A DNA stretch of 64,000 nucleotides from an uncultured Ruminococcus sp. (GTDB taxonomy: Bacteria > Bacillota > Clostridia > Oscillospirales > Ruminococcaceae): contig CAMBLM010000010.1 in assembly GCA_945868475.1 (NCBI GenBank), positions 43,661 through 107,660 of the forward strand, given 5' to 3'. The notes beneath the pieces were generated by a model that was not told where the DNA came from, did not search any database, and saw nothing but the letters and a program-made list of their open reading frames with translations. The position numbers and the translations under genes were made by a program. Positions 1 through 8,740 of the stretch are shown in pieces (within the stretch, counting starts at the first letter, position 1; each line of letters opens with the position of its first letter).

Positions 1-1911
1 TTCCGATCCGGAGGACCGTATGCGCGGCTTCACATACTGTATGACGCGCTTTTACGACAGATTCGTCATAAAGGAATCCGCGCCCGATTTCACGGAAAAA
101 ATGAACGCAAAATACATTATGGATTTCCTTTCACATAACAAGCGTTTTGTTTACCGCTACCGTTCAAAACCCGACCTGCTCGGAAATGAGCATTTTGAGA
201 TGCAGGCTGTGCGCCTCAACACCGAAGGCGGCTTCAAGGTCGTTATCGGGTTCCGCTATATCGACGATATCCTCCACGAGCAGGAGCGACAGAAAGAACA
301 GCTTGAAACCGCTCTCGCTCAGGCACAGTTCAACAACGATATAATCGGCGCTATCAGCAAAATTTAACGAGGCATCTATCATCTTGACCTTGAAAAAGGC
401 ATCTATCAGGAGATCTCTTCGGAGATAGGTCTGCATAAATTCAAGGATAAGGAAGGAAGCATTGCCGAAGCTTTGGCAAAATCAAATGAGGATATCGTTG
501 CTCCGGAATTCAAAGCACCGCTCAAAATTTTCAACGACCTTTCAACCCTCCCCGACCGTCTGAAAAAACACGAAAGCGTTTCTATCGATATCCGCACGAC
601 CTATAACGCATGGTATCTTCTGCGATATATCGCCAAGAACCGCGACAGCTCGGGCAAGGTCACAAGCGTTCTGTTCGTTGTCCTTGAAAACAATGAAGAA
701 AAGAACAAGGAGCTTGAATACCAGTGTCAGCTTCTCCTCACAGCCGAGGATGCAAAGCGCGCAAACATCGCAAAAACAGATTTTCTGCGCCGCATGAGCC
801 ACGATATCCGCGCCCCGATAAACGGCATCATCGGTATGCTCTCTATCGCGGAGCATTACCCCGATGATCTCGAAAAGCAGAGCGAATGTCGTGCAAAGAT
901 AAAGCAGGTCTCGGGCTTTCTCCTCGAGCTTATCAATAATATCCTCGATATGAACAAGCTCGAATCGGGCAGACTTGTTCTTGAACACAAGCCGTTTGAC
1001 CTTATGGATATTTTGACGAGGTCAATAACCTCACCGATATTAACGCACAGGAATACGGCCTTACGCTTTATACCGACAACAGCAGTCTTGAACATACGCA
1101 TCTTATCGGCAGTCCGCTCCACCTGCGCCAGATATTGCAGAACCTCGCAGGAAATGCGGTAAAATACAACCGCGCAGGCGGAAGCATATCCGTGACCTGC
1201 CGTGAGCTTTCCTGCAGGGACGGCAAAGCCGAGCTTCAATTCATATGCGAAGATACGGGCATCGGCATGAGCGAGGAATTCCAGAAACACGCTTTTGAAA
1301 CATTCACGCAGGAAACGAGCCGCTCACGAAGCACATATACGGGAACGGGTCTTGGACTTGCCATCACAAAACAGCTCACCGAGCTTATGGGCGGAACAAT
1401 AACCCTCGAAAGCAAACTCGGCGAAGGCACAAAATTCACCGTTGACCTCACCTTTGATATCGATGAGGACTATGCTGCCGCCCCTGCCGATGAAACAAAA
1501 CAAAGCGAGAACTCACTCAACGGCGTTCGTATCCTTATCGCCGAGGATAATGATATAAATATGGAGATCGCACGGTTCATGCTTGAAAAGAACGGTGCTG
1601 TCATCACCGAAGCGTGGAACGGCCGTGAAGCCGTTGAAATCTTCGCCGCATCGGAGCCGAACTCGTTCGATATTATCCTTATGGATGTTATGATGCCCGA
1701 AATGGACGGCCTAACTGCCTCACGCGAGATACGCTCATTGGATCGCGCGGACGCGGCAAAAATACCGATCTTCGCAATGACCGCGAACGCCTTTCAGGAG
1801 GATATCCGCCAAAGCAGGGACGCAGGCATGAACGAACATTTCTCCAAGCCTCTCAACGAGCGTGAACTGCTCAGTGCGATTTGCGGATATGTGAATAATA
1901 CTAATCTCTGA
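1..1911 (+). pseudogene. Hybrid sensor histidine kinase, 5' partial and broken
   Basis: The window opens inside this gene. Read in one frame it gives a PAS-like sensor segment, an in-frame TAA at 365-367, and then a HisKA H-box (FLRRMSHDIRAPINGIIGML, about 793-850). Around 1011-1014 a run of four T is one base short, which shifts the frame. The ATPase domain (GTGLGLAI near 1340) and a REC receiver (LIAEDNDIN, then LMDVMMPEMDG with the phospho-Asp) continue in the second frame to 1911. Restoring one T and one sense codon would rebuild a normal two-component hybrid kinase. The last codons (TNL-stop) come from the palindromic element starting at 1896. It is a pseudogene unless both lesions are sequencing errors. 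Confidence 0.85.
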
Positions 1912-2109
1912 TCGTTCTATAGACAAAGCCGACAGATAGAATAAATCCAATCAGGTCACTGTGTGGACAAGGTCACTGCGTGGACAAGGTCACTGCGTGG
2001 ACCTTGATAACGACCGCAGTAAGGCTTGCCGCCTTACAAGGGAGTTAGACGCCGAGTGGATTTATTATAGCCGAGAATTTGTCTATAGGTTGATTAGAGA
2101 TTAGTATAA
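1896..2109. mobile_element. Palindromic MITE-like element E1 (208 bp, long type)
   Basis: The element body is 1899-2106, with ends TACTAA...TTAGTA and TAA on both flanks. It contains CTATAGACAA and TTGTCTATAG as inner inverted arms, stem AATAAATCCA (1940-1949) with TGGATTTATT (2057-2066), and stem GTAAGGC (2019-2025) with GCCTTAC (2031-2037). A triple 17-bp tandem repeat lies at 1953-2003. No ORF is carried. Its sister copy is at 53827-53990. Confidence 0.8.
1953..2003. repeat. Three tandem 17-bp units inside E1
   Basis: The units start AGGTCACTG and end GTGGAC at 1953-1969, 1970-1986 and 1987-2003, and differ at one or two bases. The sister element at 53830-53987 lacks them. The 50-bp length difference between the two elements is almost exactly this array. 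Confidence 0.9.
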
Positions 2110-2116
2110 ATAAGCA

Positions 2117-2148
2117 AAGCAGAGTCAGGTCTTTGGCTCTGCTTTTTT
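2117..2148 (+). terminator. Rho-independent terminator
   Basis: Stem AAGCAGAG / CTCTGCTT is followed by a T run. It probably belonged to the kinase gene and is now separated from it by element E1. Confidence 0.75.
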
Positions 2149-2163
2149 GCGTAAACAGACCTA

Positions 2164-2192
2164 TTGCTTTTTCCGAAAAAATATAGTATAAT
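2164..2192 (+). promoter_or_regulatory. Promoter of the rrf2 gene
   Basis: TTGCTT (2164-2169), 17 bp, TATAAT (2187-2192), 33 bp ahead of the ATG. Confidence 0.6.
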
Positions 2193-2224
2193 AACCTTGG
2201 AAAATAAACGAAAGGAGAAGCCTT

Positions 2225-2662
2225 ATGCAGATATCGAGCAGATTTACGCTTGCTGTCCATATCCTCGCCTGCCTAGATAAATTCGGCGGTGAATACAAGG
2301 TCACGAGCGATTTTCTTGCAGGAAGTACGAACGTCAACCCCGTTATTGTCAGAAAAATTCTCGGTCAGCTCAAAAGCGCAGGTCTTGTTGAGATCGCAAG
2401 AGGTTCGGGCGGCGCATCGATAACACGTCCGCTTGGGGATATAACCTTTCTCGATATTTATAAAGCCGTCGAATGTATTGACAACGAGGGACTTTTCCAT
2501 TTTCACGAAAACCCGAATGAGAACTGCCCCGTCGGACAGAATATCCATGCCGTTCTCGATGATAAGCTTGAACGCGTGCAGAGCGCAATGGAAAAAGAGC
2601 TTGCTTCGATAACGCTTGAGGATGTAAAAAACGACCTCTCAAATATTCTGAATAAAAGCTAA
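2225..2662 (+). CDS. Rrf2-family transcriptional regulator
   Basis: A 145-residue protein with the Rrf2 winged-helix layout: N-terminal MQISSRFTLAVHIL, recognition region NPVIVRKILGQLKSAGLV and the GSGGASITRP wing. It has a single cysteine in the C-terminal half (ENCPVGQN), not the three-cysteine cluster of the Fe-S subgroup, so it resembles the YwnA-like, possibly thiol-sensing, members. GGAGAAG lies just before the ATG at 2225 and a terminator follows. The next gene has two matched palindromes over its promoter, so this protein is the obvious candidate regulator. The signal it senses is unknown. Confidence 0.9.
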   Translation: MQISSRFTLAVHILACLDKFGGEYKVTSDFLAGSTNVNPVIVRKILGQLKSAGLVEIARGSGGASITRPLGDITFLDIYKAVECIDNEGLFHFHENPNENCPVGQNIHAVLDDKLERVQSAMEKELASITLEDVKNDLSNILNKS

Positions 2663-2664
2663 AA

Positions 2665-2707
2665 TTCGGACTGTTTTTGACCAAAAACGCAGTCCGAAAA
2701 TTTTTTT
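2665..2707 (+). terminator. Terminator of the rrf2 gene
   Basis: Inverted repeat TTCGGACTG / CAGTCCGAA followed by a run of seven T. Confidence 0.85.
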
Positions 2708-2715
2708 GAAAAATT

Positions 2716-2786
2716 TTGTTGTAACTATTGACATTACAACAAACATCTGCTATAATATAGTTGTAACAAGGATAGTTACAACTATA
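2716..2786 (+). promoter_or_regulatory. Promoter with twin operators for the cupin gene
   Basis: The promoter is TTGACA (2728-2733), 17 bp, TATAAT (2751-2756). Two inverted repeats share the half-site GTTGTAAC and a 7-nt spacer. One is 2716-2725 with 2733-2742 across the -35. The other is a perfect 12-bp pair, 2756-2767 with 2775-2786, from the -10 onward. The geometry fits repression, presumably by the adjacent Rrf2 protein. Confidence 0.85.
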
Positions 2787-2804
2787 TTAACGGAGGAATC
2801 AATT

Positions 2805-3158
2805 ATGAGTAATTACAGCAAAACAACAGTTAAACCCGATGCAAGAACTGAGCTTCACGATATCCTTTCCCTCACGGGCGCAGAGGTCAGCATAAACAAC
2901 CTCCCTGCAGGCGCAGGCGTTCCGTTCGTTCATTCGCATAAGAACAACGAGGAAATATATGCGGTAGTTTCAGGCAGAGGAAAAGCCGTTATCGATGGAG
3001 AAACCGTTGAACTTTCCGCAGGTGACTGGCTCCGTATCTCCCCTGCTGCAAAAAGACAGTTCTCCGCAGCCGAGGATTCGCCTATCACATTTTTCTGTAT
3101 TCAGGTAAAGGAAAATTCGCTCGGCGGCTACACTCAGAATGACGCTGTTGTTGAATGA
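2805..3158 (+). CDS. Small cupin-domain protein
   Basis: A 117-residue single-domain cupin. Motif 1 is seen as PFVHSHKNNEEIYAVVSGRG (two His and a Glu as metal ligands), and motif 2 as the AGDWLRISPAAKRQ region. The start at 2805 is set by CGGAGGAAT just upstream. Upstream in-frame codons would run through the promoter and are not coding. Cupins of this size bind a metal and serve as small enzymes or ligand sensors; the substrate cannot be told. It follows the Rrf2 gene behind twin operators, so it is probably its main target. Confidence 0.85.
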   Translation: MSNYSKTTVKPDARTELHDILSLTGAEVSINNLPAGAGVPFVHSHKNNEEIYAVVSGRGKAVIDGETVELSAGDWLRISPAAKRQFSAAEDSPITFFCIQVKENSLGGYTQNDAVVE

Positions 3159-3163
3159 CCGCA

Positions 3164-3211
3164 AAAAAGGCGCATTTCACATCGAACAATTGATGCGAAA
3201 TGCGCCTTTTT
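3164..3211 (+). terminator. Terminator of the cupin gene
   Basis: Perfect 15-bp inverted repeat AAAAAGGCGCATTTC / GAAATGCGCCTTTTT. Confidence 0.9.
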
Positions 3212-3262
3212 ACGGCTTAATTGTTATACAAATAGTATAAACATTGATATTTTATACCATAA

Positions 3263-3806
3263 TCACTTACTCCAATGCTTCAGCTTGGGGAGATTTGCTT
3301 CATAGTAAGCCCTTGCCTGCTCGGGTGGGAACTGCTCGCTTGAAAAATGCTCAACGAGAAAATCCACAAGCTGTTCAAGGCTCGTGTAGACGAATTTGCC
3401 GTCCGTGTAGCACCACTTGCAGTAATCCTCGTTGAAGCCGCCGTCCGTGTCCCTACCCGTTGTCGAATCATCGAGCGGCATACCGCAGCACTGGCAGATA
3501 ATACTAATTTTTAATCAAAGTGTAGACAAAAAATCGGCGCAAAAGCCACATATGCGAGCTTTTGCTTGTTTTTTTGTACACTTTCGGTTTAAAAATTAGT
3601 ATAAGCTGACGGGCGAGCCGAGCAACGTGTTTATCGAAACGTCAAAAAGCTTTGAAAGAAGCTTCAGCGTTTCCGTGTTTGGCTGAGTTTCGCCCGTTTC
3701 CCAGCGTGATACAGCCTGACGGGTGACGAACACCTTTTCCGCAAGCTCAGCCTGCGACATTCCGTTTTTCGTGCGAAGCTGTGCAATGATATCCTTTGTT
3801 TCCATA
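3263..3806 (-). pseudogene. XRE HTH-zinc ribbon regulator split by element E2
   Basis: The N-terminal part (3806 down to about 3605; start METKDIIAQLR with AAAGGAT upstream) is an XRE DNA-binding domain (AELAEKVFVTRQAVSRWETG). The C-terminal part (about 3497 down to 3263) is a four-cysteine zinc ribbon (ICQCCGMPLDD ... YCKWCYTDGKF) ending PKLKHW. Firmicute proteins commonly join these two parts as HTH-LLGSP-linker-CQCCG. Here a 100-bp palindrome sits exactly at the joint. Both halves remain in the same frame across the insert, but the element end supplies TAA after SPVSLY. A truncated HTH-only protein may still be made. Confidence 0.8.
3499..3604. mobile_element. Palindromic MITE-like element E2 (100 bp)
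   Basis: The body is 3502-3601, TACTAATTTTTAA...TTAAAAATTAGTA, with TAA on both flanks. Inner arms pair GTGTAGACAAAAAA with the TTTTTTTGTACAC side and GCAAAAGC with GCTTTTGC. It is nearly identical to E7 at 54750-54849 and splits the XRE/zinc-ribbon gene. Confidence 0.88.
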
Positions 3807-3960
3807 AATGAATTATCCTTTCCGATGTCAGATTTGTTTCTGTTCAAATAATACCACGGCTTGGACGGAAAAGCAAGCAACTGTCTGTTGCACCTAAACG
3901 TGCATATACAAAAGCGGCGGCTCTCTTTTTAATTTCGCTTATTTTCGGTTTTTCACTCAT

Positions 3961-4425
3961 TTATTTTTCTCCGAAATAATTTTTTTCAAGATACTGCTCG
4001 GGAAAATGATAGCTTTTATATCCCGATAATTCACCGCTCTCAAACGCCTGCTTTTTCAGCTCATAGCCGACTTTCCAATTATCGGAGTAAAAATTCAGCA
4101 TTTCAAGCAGGCGGCTGTCGGATATCACAGTCGGGCAGGGGCTTTTGATGTTTCTGAAACGCTCCCCGGGAAAATATTCGCCGCAGGTGAGCAAAAAGCT
4201 CAGATGCTTCGTGAGGATAATATAAGCCGCATCGTCAAAATCATTGCCGCACCTTTTCAGCCCCTCGGAAAGAGCGTAGGTCTTTGTGAGTATCACGCCG
4301 CTCTCCTCATCCAATACACCCGTTAAAAGGTTCAGGTTCTGATAAGATAAAAAATCGTCCTTTTGAGGTTTTACTTTTTTTATTATTCTTTTGCGGAGCT
4401 TGTCATCGAGAAGTATCCATTTCAT
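3961..4425 (-). CDS. Hypothetical protein (154 aa)
   Basis: I do not recognise the family. The protein begins MKWILLDDKLRKRI, has no membrane segment or signal peptide, and carries a mixed charged/aromatic sequence ending QYLEKNYFGEK. An AAGGTG site precedes the ATG at 4425; a GTG at 4434 is an alternative. Its start overlaps the end of the LOG-family gene (4403), so the two are co-transcribed. A 38-codon ORF (MSEKPKISEIKKR...) begins directly after its stop at 3960 and may be the remnant of a third gene. Confidence 0.6.
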   Translation of the reverse strand: MKWILLDDKLRKRIIKKVKPQKDDFLSYQNLNLLTGVLDEESGVILTKTYALSEGLKRCGNDFDDAAYIILTKHLSFLLTCGEYFPGERFRNIKSPCPTVISDSRLLEMLNFYSDNWKVGYELKKQAFESGELSGYKSYHFPEQYLEKNYFGEK

Positions 4426-4969
4426 TTTTAGCACCTTGACCTTTCAGTATCTTTTTAATTTCGTTCAAATCTTCCGCAAAGTAAATGCCCTCCTGCCGCT
4501 CTTTGGAGGAAAGACCGCTTTCAATCATACGGTCCAGAAGCTCTTTCAGGCTGTTGTAATATCCGTTCAAATTGTAAAGAATACACGGTGCGGAAAGCTG
4601 TTTGAGCGACACCTTTGACATTATCTCGGAAATTTCTTCAAGCGTTCCCGTGCCGCCCGGAAATGCGATGAAAGCCTCTCCAAGCTCTGTCATCTTCGCC
4701 TTTCGCTCGGACATATCTTTCGTGACGATCAGCTTTGTAACGCGGTCGTATTCAAAACCTGCATCGATGAAAAACTGCGGCTCTACGCCCGTTACCGTTC
4801 CGCCTGCGTCAAGAACGCTCTCCGCCAAAATCCCCATAAGCCCCGACTTTGAGCCGCCGTAAACGAGCGAATTTCCACTTTCGCCTATCCATTTTCCAAG
4901 CTCTCTTGCGGCGTTTGCGAATGACTTGTCATTGCCCTCGCTCGCTCCGAGATATACGGTTATGTTCAC
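4403..4969 (-). CDS. LOG-family (TIGR00730-like) nucleotide-binding protein
   Basis: A 188-residue Rossmann-type protein with the signature PGGTGTLEE at about residues 105-113 and the N-terminal YGGSKSGLMGILAE phosphate-binding segment. These are the hallmarks of the LOG family, often misnamed lysine decarboxylase. Characterised members are cytokinin-riboside monophosphate phosphoribohydrolases; bacterial roles are mostly unknown. The start is GTG at 4969 behind GGGGGCGG. The gene overlaps the following hypothetical gene by about 23 bp, which implies coupled translation. Confidence 0.88.
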   Translation of the reverse strand: MNITVYLGASEGNDKSFANAARELGKWIGESGNSLVYGGSKSGLMGILAESVLDAGGTVTGVEPQFFIDAGFEYDRVTKLIVTKDMSERKAKMTELGEAFIAFPGGTGTLEEISEIMSKVSLKQLSAPCILYNLNGYYNSLKELLDRMIESGLSSKERQEGIYFAEDLNEIKKILKGQGAKNEMDTSR

Positions 4970-5050
4970 AGTACCGCCCCCTTTTTAATGAAAAATTTTT
5001 TACATTATATCATATCAGCAAAAAATTGTAAACCATTGCTTTCCGAATCA

Positions 5051-5079
5051 TTGACATTTTAAAAAAATCATTGTATAAT
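5051..5079 (+). promoter_or_regulatory. Promoter of the chemoreceptor gene
   Basis: TTGACA (5051-5056), 17 bp, TATAAT (5074-5079): a consensus sigma-A promoter. Confidence 0.85.
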
Positions 5080-5154
5080 AAAGTCGCAAAAACTGTTTTT
5101 TCGTATTTTATTTGCATTATTTTTACAGAAAAATATTCGGAGGTAACATTGTTT

Positions 5155-7194
5155 ATGACTATCACGAAAAAAATCAGTATAATGGCTGCTGCTTGCACCG
5201 TCATTGCTTCCATAGCCGTCGGCACACTCGCCAATTTTAACGCAAATACCGCCCTTACCGAGGACAACAACAAGATAATGGTCACTGCCGAGAGCAGCAT
5301 AAGCTCCAATATCAACGCATATCTGGACAAGATCGAACAGTCGGTCGATACCCTTGCCGAGGTCGCAGTAACCAACCTTGACGACTTCAATTCATTCAAG
5401 ACAAGCAGTGCTTATGTCAATGAATACACCGAAAGCATCGAATCTCTCCTTCTAAGCTCCGCAAGCAACACAGACGGCGCTATATGCGCTTACATAAGAT
5501 ACAACCCCGATTTTACCGAGCCGACCTCGGGTCTGTTTCTTACCCGAAACAGCACCGAAGAAGCTTTCCAGAGCGTTACTCCGACCGACTTCAGCACCTT
5601 TGACAAGACCGATCTTGCCCATGTCGGCTGGTATTACACTCCCGTAAACAACGGCGAACCTACTTGGATGAACCCCTACCTCAATGAAAACGTCGGCATC
5701 TATATGATCTCCTACGTTGTTCCGCTTTTCCATGACAACGTAAATGTCGGTGTCATAGGTATGGATATCGACTTTACAATGGTAGAAAACCTTGCCGAAA
5801 GCAATACATCTTATAACACTGCAATGCCTATCATCGCAGACGGCAGCAACAATGTTATGTACGGCAAGGATATGGAATTCGGCACAAGCCTTGAAAATTA
5901 TTCCGCTTCGCTCACCGATAAACTTACGGAAGCCTCTGTTTCCGACCCGATCGTATGCAAAATAAACGGTATTGACAGAGATGTTGTTTTCAGCACACTC
6001 GACAACGGAATGAAGCTTATCTATACCGTTGAATCCTCCGAACTTTCACAGCAGACTGTCCACATGGTAATGATGATGCTCATCGCAATAATATTCGTTG
6101 CAGTCGTTACAGCCGCAGTTGCTGTCTTCGTATCCGTAAAAATGACCCGTTCGCTCCGCGATATCAACCGTGCCGCTCAGAAAGTTGCCGCAGGCGAGCT
6201 TGACGTTACCGTTAAAGCTACCTCAAAAGACGATATCGGCGTTCTTGCGAACAGCATCAGTCAGACCACCGACCAGCTCCGAAATTATTCGGGATATATC
6301 AGCGAGCTTTCCGATGTCCTCAATAAGATCGCAGACGGCAATCTCGATATAAACCTTACAATGGAATATAAGGGCGAATTTGAAAAGCTCAAAAACGCAC
6401 TTGAAAATATCACAGCCTCCCTCAACTCCACGCTCGTCAATATCAACGATGCCGCAGATCAGGTTTCGGGCAGCGCAGATCAGGTTTCAAGCGGCGCACA
6501 GGCACTTGCACAGGGTTCGACCGAGCAGGCAGGTGCTATCGAACAGCTCGTTGCAACTATCGATGAAATGTCCGACCAGATAAAGACCAACGCCGAGCAG
6601 GCTGAACAGGTCAGCGCAAGTATGGATAAGATCGGCGAAGAAGCTAACCTCAGCAACGAGCGTATGAACACTATGCTCAACGCTATGAAAGATATCACCG
6701 ATAATACCGACCGCATCAGTGCTATCATCAAAACTATCGAGGATATCGCATTCCAGACAAATATCCTCGCCCTCAATGCAGCAGTCGAAGCTGCCCGTGC
6801 AGGTGAAGCAGGCAAGGGCTTCGCAGTTGTAGCCGATGAAGTAAGAAACCTCGCATCGCGCTCCGCCGAAGCTTCGCAGAATACCTCCGCCCTTATCAGC
6901 AGAACAATGGAAGCCGTAGAAAACGGCTCGCAGATAGCAAATCGGACCGCTGAATCGCTCCATACAGTTGTAACGAATATCGGCGAGATAATAACATCTA
7001 TCGACGATATCGCGAACAGCTCGCGCGACCAGTCCGAAGCTATCACCCGTGTAAATACCTCGGTTGAACAGCTCTCCGTGGTAACGCAGAACAACTCCGC
7101 ATCTTCCGAAGAAAGTGCAGCCGCCGCAGAGGAACTCGCAGGTCAGGCAAATACACTGAAACAGCTCACGGGAAAATTCACTTTGAAAGAATAA
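5155..7194 (+). CDS. Methyl-accepting chemotaxis protein
   Basis: A 679-residue transmembrane chemoreceptor. TM1 lies near residues 8-28. It is followed by an extracellular Cache-type sensor (about 30-300, with [18 protein letters not shown] and VIGMDIDF typical of dCache), then TM2 ([20 protein letters not shown]), HAMP ([20 protein letters not shown]) and a long signalling coiled coil. The hairpin tip is [20 protein letters not shown], which contacts CheA/CheW. Start 5155 is chosen for the CGGAGG site upstream. The gene is alone behind its own promoter, and its terminator is split by element E3. No che genes are in the window. The ligand is unknown; dCache domains often bind amino acids. 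Confidence 0.95.
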   Translation: MTITKKISIMAAACTVIASIAVGTLANFNANTALTEDNNKIMVTAESSISSNINAYLDKIEQSVDTLAEVAVTNLDDFNSFKTSSAYVNEYTESIESLLLSSASNTDGAICAYIRYNPDFTEPTSGLFLTRNSTEEAFQSVTPTDFSTFDKTDLAHVGWYYTPVNNGEPTWMNPYLNENVGIYMISYVVPLFHDNVNVGVIGMDIDFTMVENLAESNTSYNTAMPIIADGSNNVMYGKDMEFGTSLENYSASLTDKLTEASVSDPIVCKINGIDRDVVFSTLDNGMKLIYTVESSELSQQTVHMVMMMLIAIIFVAVVTAAVAVFVSVKMTRSLRDINRAAQKVAAGELDVTVKATSKDDIGVLANSISQTTDQLRNYSGYISELSDVLNKIADGNLDINLTMEYKGEFEKLKNALENITASLNSTLVNINDAADQVSGSADQVSSGAQALAQGSTEQAGAIEQLVATIDEMSDQIKTNAEQAEQVSASMDKIGEEANLSNERMNTMLNAMKDITDNTDRISAIIKTIEDIAFQTNILALNAAVEAARAGEAGKGFAVVADEVRNLASRSAEASQNTSALISRTMEAVENGSQIANRTAESLHTVVTNIGEIITSIDDIANSSRDQSEAITRVNTSVEQLSVVTQNNSASSEESAAAAEELAGQANTLKQLTGKFTLKE

Positions 7195-7212
7195 GATATT
7201 ATACTATAAAAT

Positions 7213-7350
7213 AAGCCGCCCCTGCGTGTAATACTAAGCACCAATAAAACTATAGACAAAAAATCGTCGCATAATCCACATATGCAAGATTATGCTCGAT
7301 TTTTTGTATAGTTTTTAATTGGTTTTTAGTATAAAATGCAGGGGCGGCTT
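7213..7350 (+). terminator. Terminator whose loop contains element E3
   Basis: The perfect 13-bp stem AAGCCGCCCCTGC (7213-7225) pairs with GCAGGGGCGGCTT (7338-7350). Without the insert the loop would be about 9 nt. The 100-bp palindrome E3 now fills it. Confidence 0.85.
7229..7334. mobile_element. Palindromic MITE-like element E3 (100 bp)
   Basis: The body is 7232-7331, TACTAAGCACC...TTAGTA, flanked by TAA. Inner arms are CTATAGACAAAAAATCG against CGATTTTTTGTATAG, and GCATAATC against GATTATGC. It is closest to E4. Confidence 0.88.
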
Positions 7351-7363
7351 TGTACTGTTTTGA

Positions 7364-8731
7364 TTAACCGACCGCTTTTTCTTCGTGTTCACTCTCACGG
7401 AGTCCAAGCTCATCAACAATTTTGCTCTCGTCAGTAAGTCCTATGTAGTATGCCGTCAATCCGCTTACCTCGTTCGATACCTTATCATAAAGATATTCCC
7501 CCGTGCCAATATCGGAACAGGTGTACATTATCTCGTTCGGGAGCTTTTCCGCAACATAGTCAAGTGCTTTGCCGTCAATGCCGAAATATTCGTCCTCCAT
7601 ATAAAGATCGGGTGCACCGAATGTATGCAGAATCTCGTGCGCATAAACCGCAGGACAGTTCACCAAGCCGCTGTCTATGTTGTAAAGATACACGACCTCA
7701 TAAGGATAGTCCATACCCTCGTACCAGTTCCGTGTGCAGGTCACGGCTTCGGTGTTTTCATCGGTATTCAGAATGAAAAAGAATATCAGATTGTCCGCAT
7801 CATACTTTTTCATTATCGAATCGGTGTCGATACTCTCATCAATGAAACCACAGACGTCTGTATCAGTGTAATTCCAGTCCGTCATATCATCATCGAACGA
7901 TACACTGTAGAAAAGGTCATCGTTCTCCTGAAAATCGGTGATGAATTCTGCCGACTCTCCATAGTCCGCAACTGTCTGCTCGATGAAATCCGCCGCAATT
8001 CCCATATAGTTATTGATATTGTCGATAGCCGCAAGGTCAGTTTCAGACTCAAAATTCCACGAATAGTTCGGGTCATCTCCGAAAATGCTGACAATAACCG
8101 TCCTGCCGCAGGGCGTTTCTGCCGAACCGTGAACAAATTTCGCCGCCTTGCCCGAATCATCGGAAACCGCAGTTTCAGCGGCATTTACGACAGTATCAGC
8201 TGTGTCGGGAACTATCAGAACCGCAAGCGTCAGTATGACAGCCGCTATAATAACGCCCGATATAATTTTAATCTTCATATAATATCGCTCTTTTCGGAAA
8301 TCAAGCTTTGTTCTTCTTTCATATTCCTCTATCAGAATCGGCTGAATAAGCGGGTATGTCCATTCTGTCGGAAGCTCATCAAACAGAACGACCTGCTCCA
8401 TTTCGCTGTGCAATTCGTCTGCGAACTCCGTTATATCCGCAAAATAAAGCATACCGTAGGTTTCCTCACCCGAGGAATTTACCCTGTTTTTGCCCGTTAC
8501 CGAGTAAACACATATCGGCTCTATCGTGAATTTAAGTGCACCTGTTTCCTCACGCAGTTCACGTTTTGCCGTTTCATCAATCAACTCTCCGACCTCTCTG
8601 TGTCCGCCCGGAATTTCGTATGTTTCCCGTTCCTTATGCTTGCAGAACACCCATTTGCCGCCCGACTTTGCAATTATAACAGCAAATTTCAGCAGAGCGT
8701 CATCGACTTTCTTATAAAATTTTACTTTCAT
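7364..8731 (-). CDS. Nudix hydrolase fused in frame to a membrane-anchored metallopeptidase-like domain
   Basis: 455 residues in one frame. Residues 1-150 are a complete Nudix hydrolase (box GGHREVGELIDETAKRELREETG split here as GGHREVGELIDETA then KRELREETGA). Related stand-alone Nudix proteins end at the matching EEYERR position. Residue 152 is a Met beginning MKIKIISGVIIAAVILTLAVL, a membrane or signal segment. It is followed by a domain with HEILHTFGAPD, a zinc-peptidase HExxH motif with a distal Asp. Translation could restart at 8278, but the upstream sequence holds only a weak GAGCG site. It is either a true two-domain protein (cytosolic Nudix, external peptidase) or two genes that lost the stop between them. 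Confidence 0.75.
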   Translation of the reverse strand: MKVKFYKKVDDALLKFAVIIAKSGGKWVFCKHKERETYEIPGGHREVGELIDETAKRELREETGALKFTIEPICVYSVTGKNRVNSSGEETYGMLYFADITEFADELHSEMEQVVLFDELPTEWTYPLIQPILIEEYERRTKLDFRKERYYMKIKIISGVIIAAVILTLAVLIVPDTADTVVNAAETAVSDDSGKAAKFVHGSAETPCGRTVIVSIFGDDPNYSWNFESETDLAAIDNINNYMGIAADFIEQTVADYGESAEFITDFQENDDLFYSVSFDDDMTDWNYTDTDVCGFIDESIDTDSIMKKYDADNLIFFFILNTDENTEAVTCTRNWYEGMDYPYEVVYLYNIDSGLVNCPAVYAHEILHTFGAPDLYMEDEYFGIDGKALDYVAEKLPNEIMYTCSDIGTGEYLYDKVSNEVSGLTAYYIGLTDESKIVDELGLRESEHEEKAVG

Positions 8732-8740
8732 AGCCGACCC

